The position numbers and the translations under genes are program-made. A DNA stretch of 6,990 nucleotides, taken from Burkholderiales bacterium RIFCSPHIGHO2_12_FULL_61_11 (GTDB taxonomy: Bacteria; Pseudomonadota; Gammaproteobacteria; Burkholderiales; Burkholderiaceae_C). The DNA lies in assembly GCA_001770785.1 (NCBI GenBank), contig MERZ01000148.1:5040-12029 (forward strand), in the 5' to 3' direction. Below, piece after piece: positions 1-6,592 of the stretch (the stretch's first letter is position 1; the number at the start of each line of letters is the position of its first letter). The notes under the pieces were generated by a model that worked only from the letters and a program-made list of their open reading frames with translations, had not been told where the DNA came from and did not search any database.

Positions 1-487
1 CGGTGATGTCCAGCGCTTCAGGGCTGTCCCATTGCTTGGCCCCATAGAACTTTCCAAGCACCCGGCCCTGCGCATCAACCAGCAGCGTCAACGGCAGCCG
101 GTCAGCGCCCAGCATGTTTTCCAGGAACAGCTTGCTATCGATGTAGTTGCTGAAGGTGGTGTTGGATTGCCGAAGAAAAGCCGCGGCACGGTCCGGGTAG
201 TCGTCGGTGGAGATGCCTATGACATCGAACTGCTTGCCGCCATAGCGGCGCGAAAGTCTCTCCAGCGATCCCATTTCCTCTCGGCAGGGTCCGCACCAGC
301 TGGCCCAGACGTTGATGAGCAGCGGCTTGCCGCGAAAGGCGGACAATTTTTTGGAGGGCCCGGAAAGTCCCTGCATGGGTGCTTCGCGTAGAAAGCCGCC
401 GACTTCAACCTCACCGGGGGTTTTCGCGAAGGCATGGAAAGTTGTTCCTGCCAGACAGAGCAGGATCAGAGAGAAAAATCTTTTCAT
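1..487 (-). CDS. TlpA-like periplasmic thiol-disulfide oxidoreductase (3' end cut by window edge)
   Basis: The reading frame is open from an ATG at 487 to the left edge and gives 162 visible residues; few are probably missing, since TlpA-like proteins are usually about 160-200 residues. The N-terminus MKRFFSLILLCLAGTTFHAFA is a typical Sec signal peptide, with cleavage likely after AFA at residue 21, so the protein should act in the periplasm. The domain is a redoxin/AhpC-TSA thioredoxin fold. The active site is WASWCGPC at residues 61-68, with redox cysteines C65 and C68, and P132 in RLPLTLLVD is the expected cis-proline. Members of this family reduce periplasmic disulfides, often during cytochrome c maturation or metal-centre assembly; nothing here identifies the partner. 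No other in-frame ATG lies upstream, and the start has only a weak Shine-Dalgarno sequence of its own (see the leader ORF). It is separated by about 160 bases from the upstream catabolic operon and is probably an independent unit. Confidence 0.93.
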   Translation of the reverse strand, partial: MKRFFSLILLCLAGTTFHAFAKTPGEVEVGGFLREAPMQGLSGPSKKLSAFRGKPLLINVWASWCGPCREEMGSLERLSRRYGGKQFDVIGISTDDYPDRAAAFLRQSNTTFSNYIDSKLFLENMLGADRLPLTLLVDAQGRVLGKFYGAKQWDSPEALDIT

Positions 488-510
488 CCGGAGAAGTTTA
501 CCTTTTCCAT
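484..510 (-). CDS. Possible 8-codon leader peptide ahead of the TlpA-like gene
   Basis: An ATG at 510 opens a tiny frame encoding MEKVNFSG. Its TGA stop (486-484) overlaps the ATG of the TlpA-like gene (487-485) in an ATGA arrangement. Seven bases before this ATG is the sequence AGAAGG, a good Shine-Dalgarno match within a purine-rich GGGGGAGAAGG tract. The downstream gene's own ATG has only AAAGG about 14 bases away. The arrangement would suit translational coupling. The peptide itself has no recognisable function, and a frame this short can arise by chance, so this is a hypothesis drawn from spacing and overlap only. Confidence 0.3.
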   Translation of the reverse strand: MEKVNFSG

Positions 511-646
511 CGGGTGACCTTCTCCCCCTTTTTCCGGTCTGCGCTTGTCGTCAGCCCGGTCCTTGGCATAAGCGTATCAACCGCGCTGAGGTGATTGCTT
601 GGCCGTGCGGCTTACCAAGGGCTCTTTGGGGAAATTCAGTTGGCGC
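488..646. other. Intergenic gap between the catabolic operon and the TlpA-like gene
   Basis: About 160 bases separate the stop of the short-chain dehydrogenase gene from the TlpA-like start. Apart from the possible leader ORF and its binding site, I see short inverted repeats such as CTTGG at 598-602 with CCAAG at 615-619. There is no GC-rich stem followed by a T-run that would make a canonical terminator in the operon's direction. I found no convincing -35/-10 pair, although a promoter for the TlpA-like gene would be expected here. The part near 420-545 is visibly richer in A/T than the operon. Confidence 0.6.
518..528 (-). promoter_or_regulatory. Strong purine-rich ribosome binding site for the possible leader ORF
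   Basis: On the minus strand this reads GGGGGAGAAGG and ends seven bases before the ATG at 510. It lies about 30 bases from the ATG of the TlpA-like gene, too far to serve that start directly. Ribosomes loading here would therefore begin at 510. Confidence 0.4.
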
Positions 647-1567
647 TCAGTCGCCAGCCGATCCGAGGCGCCCACTGGAGCCATGTCCGCATTCCGTTAG
701 CAGTCTCCGGACAGCATCCGCGTAGACAACTTCGGAGTCATCCTGGGGCGAATAACCGAGCACCCGGCGAGCCGTCTCAAGTGACCAGAAAGCCCGGGTG
801 TTGTCGGAGATGCCGTAGGCGATCACCCAGGGCAGCGTGTCCACAGGAAGGACGAGCTCCGCTTCGAGGGCGGACCGGAACAGTGCGGCGCAGTCCCGGT
901 TGCTCAGGTAGGCGCCGAGTGCGCGCTTGAACGCAGCACGACCGGTCGGCCGCGTCAACCCGGACGGTGCCGTCTCCGCGCCCGGCTCAAAGCGGGAGAC
1001 GTCGAGGGGGTAGGGTGAGCCGATGCGCAGCATGACCATCTCGATGCGCCGGCCGAACACGCCGCACGCATAGGGGTACGCCAGCAGCTCGTAGGACGCC
1101 TTGGCCCAGCCATAAAAGTTGTCTGACAGGGGCAGGTCCGTTGGATAGACCATGTCGCGTCGGCGTTGGTGGATCTCGTTGTGCTCGTACCAGTCGGCGG
1201 CATGATTGGACGAGACCACCAGGACACGTTTGACGCCGGACTCCAGAGCGCACCGGTACACGCGTTGTGCCATGCGGATGTTGTTGAACTCGGCATCAAA
1301 TCTTTCGATCTGGGGCGGCGACAGACTGTAGACGTCTCGTTCGGCGGACGGGATGTAGGCACTGTGGATGACGGTTTCCACACCCCGGAACAGATCCGTC
1401 ATTTCGGCGTCGGTCGCGTCAAGCAGACTCATTGGGTGGAATGTCGCACCCGCAGGGACATGTTCGGGCGTGCGGACGTCGGTGAGCCGCAAGTCGTGGC
1501 GACCCTCAAGCCCCGGCATGGCCAAGGTGGCCATGTGTCCCGCTGCCCCCGTGATGAGCACTTTCAT
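647..1567 (-). CDS. NAD-dependent epimerase/dehydratase-type SDR, uronate dehydrogenase-like
   Basis: This 306-residue protein belongs to the extended short-chain dehydrogenase/reductase superfamily. The Rossmann dinucleotide motif is TGAAGHM at residues 6-12, with the usual third glycine replaced. D30 at the end of the second strand (LRLTDVR) predicts NAD(H) preference. The active site is SSNH at 119-122 and Y152-x3-K156. The blocks SSNH, LRIGS (180-184), YGISDN (251-256) and GYSPQD (271-276) match my recollection of uronate dehydrogenases, which oxidise glucuronate or galacturonate to the aldarolactone. The protein is longer than a typical uronate dehydrogenase (about 265 residues), with extra sequence around 186-212, so the substrate may differ. 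It is likely cytoplasmic. The start is supported by GGGGAG five bases upstream and by a 4-base ATGA overlap with the preceding gene. It is the last gene of the operon. Another sugar or nucleotide-sugar oxidoreductase role is possible. Confidence 0.88.
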   Translation of the reverse strand: MKVLITGAAGHMATLAMPGLEGRHDLRLTDVRTPEHVPAGATFHPMSLLDATDAEMTDLFRGVETVIHSAYIPSAERDVYSLSPPQIERFDAEFNNIRMAQRVYRCALESGVKRVLVVSSNHAADWYEHNEIHQRRRDMVYPTDLPLSDNFYGWAKASYELLAYPYACGVFGRRIEMVMLRIGSPYPLDVSRFEPGAETAPSGLTRPTGRAAFKRALGAYLSNRDCAALFRSALEAELVLPVDTLPWVIAYGISDNTRAFWSLETARRVLGYSPQDDSEVVYADAVRRLLTECGHGSSGRLGSAGD

Positions 1568-2796
1568 GATGACTCCCCGCTGGTCTGGCCTGCCAGTGCG
1601 CGCCTGATCCAGTCAAGCCGGTTCAGGGGCATCATGGCGTAATGGTAGAACTCGATGCTGCTCGGGTGCGCGGCGCGCGCGGCCGCCACCTTGGCGTTGA
1701 AGTTTTCCTCAAGCTGGCAGTCCGGCAGCAGCGGGCGCAAGGCCACCGAGAGCCGGGCCTCTGCACCGAGCAGCTTGCGGTAACTGGCCAGCAGGGCTTG
1801 CAGACGCTGTGTTGTGTCGACGTAGCCCAGGACAGAGAACTCGTCACAGGCGGCGGCCACCGCGACCGGGTCGATGCCGAGCTTGCGCGATGACAGCGTC
1901 ACTTCATCGTCGGCACTTGTTCCATGCATGACATGCGACATCGTCCCCGCGTGGTCGATGAAGGTGAGTTCCACCCCGGCAGGCGCCATCGCCTCACGGA
2001 CTTCCGCCACGAGGCTAGCCACCACGACCGTGCGAGCTTCCACGTACTTGGCCAGCGCCGCCCGCCCGGTCTCGCTGAGGAGCGGCGCGGCCTGCGCTGG
2101 CGCCAGGGTCCCAAGCCAGACCGGCTCCAGTGCGGCGCGTGCGGCTGCCGCCAGCGCCTCGACCGCCACACCCGCACGCTCCCCCGCCACACGGCAGTGC
2201 TGACAGAAGCACAGCGACAGCAGCGTGCGCGCCTCGGCCGGCAACTGAATGAGGTAGCGTTCGTGATGCTCGCCGTGTTCCAGCGGGCGGTAGTGCAGGC
2301 TCTCGGCCAGCAGCCGCCGCACGGGATAGCGCGCGATGTCCCCGGCCAGTTCGCGGCAGTAGGCGCGCACGCGCGGGTTGGCGGGGCACAGATCCGTCAG
2401 GTAGGGGTCGCCATAGACGTTCTTGGTCGCACAGTCGGGGTGCTCAGTCGCCAAGACGGAGTTGTGCAGGAAAATTGTCCAGGCGTCCACCGCCATTCCC
2501 CGCCGTTTCGCCCGCGCGCACAGCTCCGACAGGACATCCACACCGCCCGCGGCCGCGGCCATTCGCGGCATCAGGCCGCTGGCGTAGCGGTGCGGTTCAG
2601 GCGCGAACCAGGCGACATCGCCCTCGTTGCGGTAGACGTGGAATTTCGGATTGTGCGGGAACACGTCGCGTGCGTCGTGGTAGGTGGCGGACAGCGCCAC
2701 GCCATCGAGACCGCCGCGTTGCTGCAGGTTGTCGAGCACGGCGTCGTAGCCCTCGCCCAGCAGATCGGTCCCGAAAACAAAGGTCGAAGATCGCAT
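1564..2796 (-). CDS. Uncharacterised cytoplasmic protein, probable TIM-barrel glycoside-hydrolase-like
   Basis: This 410-residue protein has no signal peptide or membrane segment. I cannot name its family with certainty. It resembles uncharacterised proteins, often labelled hypothetical or alanine-rich, with a glycosidase-like barrel. Distinctive blocks are ATYHDARDVFPHNP at 37-50, DAWTIFLHN at 104-112, YGDPYLTDLCPANP at 128-141, LAESLHYRPLEHGEHHERY at 163-181, SLCFCQHC at 194-201, FIDHAG at 279-284 and EFYHYAMMPLNRLDWI at 382-397. Short hydrophobic strands ending in D, E or H, with many aromatic and histidine residues near strand ends, suit a carbohydrate-active barrel; E165 and D281 are candidate acidic residues. 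The cysteine knuckle CFCQHC could bind metal or be structural. The ATG at 2796 is preferred over a TTG at 2829 because AGGA lies five bases before it and the TTG would overlap the previous gene by 26 bases. It sits between dehydrogenase genes. The function as hydrolase, lyase or isomerase is inference. Confidence 0.75.
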   Translation of the reverse strand: MRSSTFVFGTDLLGEGYDAVLDNLQQRGGLDGVALSATYHDARDVFPHNPKFHVYRNEGDVAWFAPEPHRYASGLMPRMAAAAGGVDVLSELCARAKRRGMAVDAWTIFLHNSVLATEHPDCATKNVYGDPYLTDLCPANPRVRAYCRELAGDIARYPVRRLLAESLHYRPLEHGEHHERYLIQLPAEARTLLSLCFCQHCRVAGERAGVAVEALAAAARAALEPVWLGTLAPAQAAPLLSETGRAALAKYVEARTVVVASLVAEVREAMAPAGVELTFIDHAGTMSHVMHGTSADDEVTLSSRKLGIDPVAVAAACDEFSVLGYVDTTQRLQALLASYRKLLGAEARLSVALRPLLPDCQLEENFNAKVAAARAAHPSSIEFYHYAMMPLNRLDWIRRALAGQTSGESS

Positions 2797-2801
2797 AGGA
2801 T

Positions 2802-2805
2802 TCCT
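2802..2805 (-). promoter_or_regulatory. Ribosome binding site AGGA that fixes the start at 2796
   Basis: The minus strand reads TAGGAATCCT and then ATG. AGGA is five bases before the ATG and overlaps the TAG stop (2806-2804) of the preceding dehydrogenase gene, so termination and re-initiation can be coupled. It also lies in a small perfect palindrome (TAGGA-N-TCCTA, 2796-2806). The alternative TTG start at 2829 has no comparable signal. Confidence 0.6.
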
Positions 2806-3772
2806 AGTACCAGAGGGCTTTGTCGACAACGTTGATCAGTGGTCGCCCGGCTTCGAAGCGCTGCGCGTTGTCACAAAGAACGGCCAGGCGGCGTTCGACG
2901 ATGTAGGGGCCGACCACGGCGACATGGGGCGTCAGCAAGGCCCGCGGCTCCTGCCACAGGGGATGGTCGGGAGGCAAAGGTTCTTCCTCGAACACATCAA
3001 GCGCCACCCCGCCCAGCCGCTGTTGCCGCAATGCCGCCAGCACCGCATCCAGCCGCACGGTGGCGCCGCGCCCGATGTTGACCAGCAGGCCATGCGGGCG
3101 CATCAGCGCCAGGCGCGCGGCATCGATGAGGCCTTCGCTTTCGGGCGTGTGCGGCAAGGTCAGGATCACCGCATCGGCCAGCGCCAGCAGCCGATCCAAC
3201 TCCTGCGGCGGAAAGATTGCCGCGAACCCGACCGGCAGATCGGCGCGGCGTGGATCGATGCCGATGACCTTGGCACCGAAGGCGCTGACCATGCGGCCGA
3301 TCTCGGCGCCGATACCGCCGACGCCGACGACGAGCACGGTGCTCTGCGGCAGGTGCAGAATGTCCTTGTCCGCCAGGTGCCGGATCCACTCGCCCCGGGT
3401 TTGCTGGCGCATGTAGGTCGGCAAGCCGCGTGCCAGCGCGAGCAGCATGGCCACCGCGTGGGTGGCCACATGGTCGTTGTAGATGCCCCTGAAATTGGTG
3501 ACCTGGACCGGGTGGGCCACCAGTTCCGGAAAGAAAAAACCGGCGGGTGGCGCGGCCATCGGCGCCTGCAGCCATTGCAGCTTCCCGGCCGCTGCCAGCA
3601 ACCCGGCATCCAGCGTGCCGAAGGCCGCCTCGGCTTGCGGCAGCAGTTGCAGCGCAGCGGCCCGGTCCGGGGCGATGCGAACCCGCAGGCCGGGAGCGGC
3701 CTGCGCGACGGCAAGGGCCCACGCCTCGGTCGTCTCGTCCAAGGGCGGCAGCATGATCAGATCGCGGGTCAT
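2804..3772 (-). CDS. D-isomer-specific 2-hydroxyacid dehydrogenase (copy A, NAD-type)
   Basis: This 322-residue cytoplasmic oxidoreductase is of normal length for the family, which interconverts 2-oxoacids and D-2-hydroxyacids (glyoxylate, hydroxypyruvate and similar). The NAD-binding domain has VGVGGIG at 149-155 (GxGxxG) and is followed by GIDPRR at 171-176. Acidic D173 there predicts NAD(H). The catalytic triad is intact: R235 in VNIGRG, E264 in DVFEEEPLP and H283 in TPHVA. The substrate-side loop NFRGIYNDHVATHAV (93-107) is also of family type. The ATG at 3772 is chosen because GGAGG lies six bases upstream and the ATG overlaps the preceding stop by ATGA; the frame is open much further upstream but only as antiphase sequence over the neighbouring gene. 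The following gene starts 7 bases after its stop. The exact substrate cannot be read from the sequence. Confidence 0.94.
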   Translation of the reverse strand: MTRDLIMLPPLDETTEAWALAVAQAAPGLRVRIAPDRAAALQLLPQAEAAFGTLDAGLLAAAGKLQWLQAPMAAPPAGFFFPELVAHPVQVTNFRGIYNDHVATHAVAMLLALARGLPTYMRQQTRGEWIRHLADKDILHLPQSTVLVVGVGGIGAEIGRMVSAFGAKVIGIDPRRADLPVGFAAIFPPQELDRLLALADAVILTLPHTPESEGLIDAARLALMRPHGLLVNIGRGATVRLDAVLAALRQQRLGGVALDVFEEEPLPPDHPLWQEPRALLTPHVAVVGPYIVERRLAVLCDNAQRFEAGRPLINVVDKALWY

Positions 3773-4725
3773 GGCGTCCCTCCGCCCTGGCCGCTCATTT
3801 GATTGACCCAGTTGCCGGTCCCGGCGAAGGCCGACAGGTTGCGCATGAAGATGGCGCCCCAGCGGACACCGTAGCCCGGACTGTCGCCGGCGTTGTGGGC
3901 GCTGATCACGACTTGAGGATGATCCCAGAGCGGCGACCCGGTCGGGAGGGGTTCGATGGCGGTGACGTCGAGCCCGGCACCGCGCAGGCCGCCGGACCTC
4001 AGCGCGTGAATCAGGGCGTCTTCGTCGATCAGGCTGCCGCGCCCCACATTGACGAGCCATCCGGCGCCAAGCAGGTCGAGTTCACGTTCGCCCACCAGTG
4101 GACGACGGTCCGGGGTCGCAGGGGTTGCCAGCAGCAGGATGTCCGCCCATTCGCAGACGGCCGCCATCTGCTCAGTGCCGCGCACGTCGGTGAGGCAGCC
4201 CTGGTACTGGTCTGGATGCCGCTTCACACCGATGATGGACAGGCCCCAGTTCTGGGCGCGCCGGGCCACGCCCTCGCCGATCCGGCCCAGTCCGACGATG
4301 CCGAGCTTCTTGCCGGCCAACTCTTCCCCAACCAGTTCCGTCCACCGGTGCTGGGTCATGTTTCGCACCGCCTCGCCGAGGCGGCGCGTCAGCGCAAGCA
4401 TGAGGCTGAAGGCGTGTTCGGCCACGCAATCGGCGTGCACCCCTGCCGCGGTCGTCAGGACCACCTGGCGCGCGCCCAGCACCTCCAGCGGATACTGCTC
4501 GGTCCCTGCGCCTGTGCCGGCGATCCACTTGAGTGAGGGCGTCAGGAAGGCATCCCGCCAGATGTAGGTGACCAGCACCTGCGCACCGTTGTCGAGGGCA
4601 TGGATCACGCCCTCCTCGTCGGCGGGACAGTGCAGCACGATCTGCGGCAGACCGCGCAAGAAGGCTTCGACCCCGGGTGGGCGCCGGGGGTGCAGGACGA
4701 CGTGAAGTTCAGGCATTGGGCTCAT
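3769..4725 (-). CDS. D-isomer-specific 2-hydroxyacid dehydrogenase (copy B, probably NADP-type)
   Basis: This 318-residue protein is a second member of the family, clearly different from copy A throughout. The GxGxxG motif is VGLGRIG at 144-150. After the second strand comes GVKRHP at 166-171, with K168/R169 where NAD-specific members have Asp, which suggests NADP(H). Catalytic residues are R229 in VNVGRG, E258 in DVTAIEPLP (the usual DVFExEPLP is altered but the Glu is kept) and H277 in ISAHNAG. The loop AAGVHADCVAEHAFSLML (93-110) is typical of the family. Its ATG shares one base with the stop of the permease gene (TGATG), and it is the only internal operon gene without a visible Shine-Dalgarno sequence, so it is probably translated by coupling. 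A second ATG at 4716 (MPEL) is possible. Its end overlaps copy A by ATGA. A glyoxylate/hydroxypyruvate reductase-like activity is plausible, but the substrate is unknown. Confidence 0.93.
   Translation of the reverse strand: MSPMPELHVVLHPRRPPGVEAFLRGLPQIVLHCPADEEGVIHALDNGAQVLVTYIWRDAFLTPSLKWIAGTGAGTEQYPLEVLGARQVVLTTAAGVHADCVAEHAFSLMLALTRRLGEAVRNMTQHRWTELVGEELAGKKLGIVGLGRIGEGVARRAQNWGLSIIGVKRHPDQYQGCLTDVRGTEQMAAVCEWADILLLATPATPDRRPLVGERELDLLGAGWLVNVGRGSLIDEDALIHALRSGGLRGAGLDVTAIEPLPTGSPLWDHPQVVISAHNAGDSPGYGVRWGAIFMRNLSAFAGTGNWVNQMSGQGGGTP
3777..3783 (-). promoter_or_regulatory. Ribosome binding site GGAGGGA that fixes the start at 3772
   Basis: GGAGG ends six bases before the ATG at 3772, inside the last codons of the upstream dehydrogenase gene. 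It decides against the much longer open frame reaching to 4060, whose added sequence is arginine- and proline-rich and unlike the family. Confidence 0.7.
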
Positions 4726-5648
4726 CAGACTGTGGTGGCAGGTTTGCCGGCGCCGCTGTGGCGCGGGTCCAGCACGTCGCGTATCGCGTCGCCCAGGACA
4801 TTGAAGGCGAGCATCAGCAGGACCAGGGCCGCCGTGGGTCCGATCACCAGCCACGGCGCGATGGTGATGAAGTCACGCGCCTTGGACAGCATGCTGCCCC
4901 AGTCGGCCTGGGGCGGGCTGACGCCGAGACCCAGGAAGCTGAGAGAGGCATAGGCCAACTGGGCGGTCGACATGCTCAGCGCCGCCAGCACGATGACGGA
5001 CGGCAGGACGTTGGGAAGCATGTGGCGTACGAGAATCGTCGGCGTGCGTACCCCGGCAAGTCTCGCGGCATCGAGGTACTCGCTGGTCTTGATGCCCATG
5101 GCGCTCGCTCTTGCGATTCGCGCAAACCTGGGCGTGTAGACGATGGCGATGGCCAGGACGGCGTTGAACAGTCCTGGGCCGAGGACGGCGACGATGATGA
5201 TGGCCAGCAGCAGCGTCGGAAAGGCGAACAGCACATCCTGGCTGCGGTTGAGGACGGTGTCCACGACGCCACCGAAATAGCCGGCGATGACGCCGATCAC
5301 GACGCCAACGACCGACGCAATGGCCACCGACAGGAAGGCGATGACGATGGCGATGCGTGATCCGTCGATGACGCGGCTGAGGGTGTCGCGTCCCAGTTCG
5401 TCGGTGCCGAACAAGTGCCTCGAGGAGGGGCCGGTCAGGGTGCTGGCCATCTCGCCGACATTGGGATCGTATGGGCTAATTAGTCGACCGAAGATCGCGA
5501 GCAGGACGAACAGAGCAACGACCGCCAGGCCGAAGGCGCCGCCCTTGTGACGAAGCAGCTCGGCGAGGAAGCCCTGTTGCCGCTGCTTTGGAGCGGCTTG
5601 TACCGAGACCACCGCCGTGGTGACGTCCGTTTCGTGGTCGAGTGTCAT
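4725..5648 (-). CDS. ABC transporter permease, DppC/OppC family
   Basis: This 307-residue inner-membrane subunit belongs to the peptide/opine/nickel (PepT-type) ABC importers. The N-terminal cytoplasmic stretch ends with a first membrane helix at about 37-55. It is followed by the family hallmark ISPYDPN at 57-63 and HLFGTDELGRDTLSRV at 78-93. Further membrane segments lie near 98-122, 138-158, 160-173, 212-236 and 264-285. The EAA loop that docks on the ATPase is EYLDAARLAGV at 190-200, with RHMLPNVLP after it, and the C-terminus has the usual LGDAIRDVLDPR. The start has AAAGGG four bases upstream and overlaps the DppB-type gene by ATGA. It would pair with the DppB-type permease to form the channel. 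Members of this family carry peptides, but also oligosaccharides, glutathione or opines; the enzymes downstream make a non-peptide substrate credible. Confidence 0.95.
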   Translation of the reverse strand: MTLDHETDVTTAVVSVQAAPKQRQQGFLAELLRHKGGAFGLAVVALFVLLAIFGRLISPYDPNVGEMASTLTGPSSRHLFGTDELGRDTLSRVIDGSRIAIVIAFLSVAIASVVGVVIGVIAGYFGGVVDTVLNRSQDVLFAFPTLLLAIIIVAVLGPGLFNAVLAIAIVYTPRFARIARASAMGIKTSEYLDAARLAGVRTPTILVRHMLPNVLPSVIVLAALSMSTAQLAYASLSFLGLGVSPPQADWGSMLSKARDFITIAPWLVIGPTAALVLLMLAFNVLGDAIRDVLDPRHSGAGKPATTV

Positions 5649-6592
5649 CGTGCCCTTTGACGTGGGTCTAAAAGCGGGTAGAGCAGGTCGATCACCCCGT
5701 TGATGATCACAAAGGCGACCGCGAAGACGAGGGTCGTTGCAGTGACCATGGGGTAGTCACGCGTCGAAATCGCTTCGAGCATGCCGCGCCCAAGTCCGGG
5801 GAGGCTGAAAATCTGCTCCACGACAATCAGCCCACCAAGCAGGACGCCGAACTGGAACCCGATGAAGGTGATGATCGGCGGGAGCGCGTTGCGCAAGGCA
5901 TGCAGGTAGTGGATTCTCGGCAGGCGAACCCCCACGGATCGTGCCGTGACGATGAACGGGTCAGTGAGGACCTCGAGCATGGCGCTGCGGGTCATCTGCA
6001 TCGTCATCGCTGTGATCGGGAAGGTGATGGTGAGCAGCGGCATGATCATCGACCGGACATGCATCGCAGGGTCCTGAGACCACGGCGTGAACGATACCTG
6101 GAAGAGGTCGGGCACCACCTGGGATCCCACAAGGAGAAGAAGAATACCGATCACGAAGGTCGGTACCGAGAACGCGATCAATAGCTGCGACCGGATCAGG
6201 ATGTCGAGCTTCTTGTTCGCGTGCACGGCCGCCACGATCCCCGCTGGCAGGCCCATGGCCGTTGAGAGGATCAGGCACACAATGGCCAGTTCGGCGGAGA
6301 CCGGGATCTGCTGCGCCAGGTCCGAGCTGACGTTTCTGCCCGTGATGGGAGAGGTTCCGAGATCGCCAAGTAGCGCGTTCCCCAACCAGTGCGCGTACTG
6401 AACCGGCAGCGGCTTGTCCAGGCCGAGGTTGCGGCGCACCTCCTCGAACTGTTCGGCCGTGGCGCCTTCTTGCCCCACGACCACACTCGTCAGGTCACCC
6501 GGGATCAGGGTCCCCAGGCCGAACACCAGCACCGTGACGGCGAACAGCACCGCGATCATGGCTCCCAGGCGGGTCAAGACCATTTTCAGCAT
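5645..6592 (-). CDS. ABC transporter permease, DppB/OppB family
   Basis: This 315-residue inner-membrane protein is the partner of the DppC-type permease. It begins with a membrane helix (about 5-30) ending in the family signature LIPGD at 29-33. This is followed by the periplasmic segment with [18 protein letters not shown] (53-70) and GDLGTS (76-81). Other helices lie near 99-124, 134-160, 180-200, 236-258 and 284-306. The EAA-type coupling loop is [20 protein letters not shown] (216-235), and [17 protein letters not shown] (259-275) and the terminal LLYPLLDPR are standard for the family. The ATG at 6592 is chosen over an open frame reaching 6769 because GGAGG lies seven bases before it, the family's N-terminus begins there, and the extension is low-complexity arginine-rich sequence. 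It overlaps the ATPase gene by 7 bases upstream and the DppC-type gene by 4 downstream. Confidence 0.95.
   Translation of the reverse strand: MLKMVLTRLGAMIAVLFAVTVLVFGLGTLIPGDLTSVVVGQEGATAEQFEEVRRNLGLDKPLPVQYAHWLGNALLGDLGTSPITGRNVSSDLAQQIPVSAELAIVCLILSTAMGLPAGIVAAVHANKKLDILIRSQLLIAFSVPTFVIGILLLLVGSQVVPDLFQVSFTPWSQDPAMHVRSMIMPLLTITFPITAMTMQMTRSAMLEVLTDPFIVTARSVGVRLPRIHYLHALRNALPPIITFIGFQFGVLLGGLIVVEQIFSLPGLGRGMLEAISTRDYPMVTATTLVFAVAFVIINGVIDLLYPLLDPRQRAR

Noticed and set aside
455..487. TlpA-like protein as a lipoprotein with Cys at residue 11
   Set aside because: The sequence before the Cys (LILLC) does not fit the usual lipobox with small residues, and a normal cleavage site AFA is present at 19-21.
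598..619. Inverted repeat CTTGG...CCAAG as a terminator of the operon
   Set aside because: The stem is only four to five pairs, with a bulge in the inner part, and no T-run follows in the direction of transcription.
1924..2835. Plus-strand open frame of about 300 codons opposite the barrel-like protein
   Set aside because: It mirrors the GC-rich minus-strand gene, is rich in Arg, Gln, His and Gly with no domain, and has no coherent neighbours on the plus strand.
2924..3802. Plus-strand open frame of about 290 codons opposite dehydrogenase copy A
   Set aside because: The minus-strand protein has an intact Rossmann fold and catalytic triad; the plus-strand product is low-complexity and is a codon-bias shadow.
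3773..4060. N-terminal extension of dehydrogenase copy A
   Set aside because: The extra 96 residues are Arg/Pro-rich, overlap copy B in another frame, and a strong GGAGG site supports the ATG at 3772.
4726..4854. N-terminal extension of dehydrogenase copy B
   Set aside because: It overlaps the end of the DppC-type gene with no family similarity; the family N-terminus begins at MSPMPELHVV.
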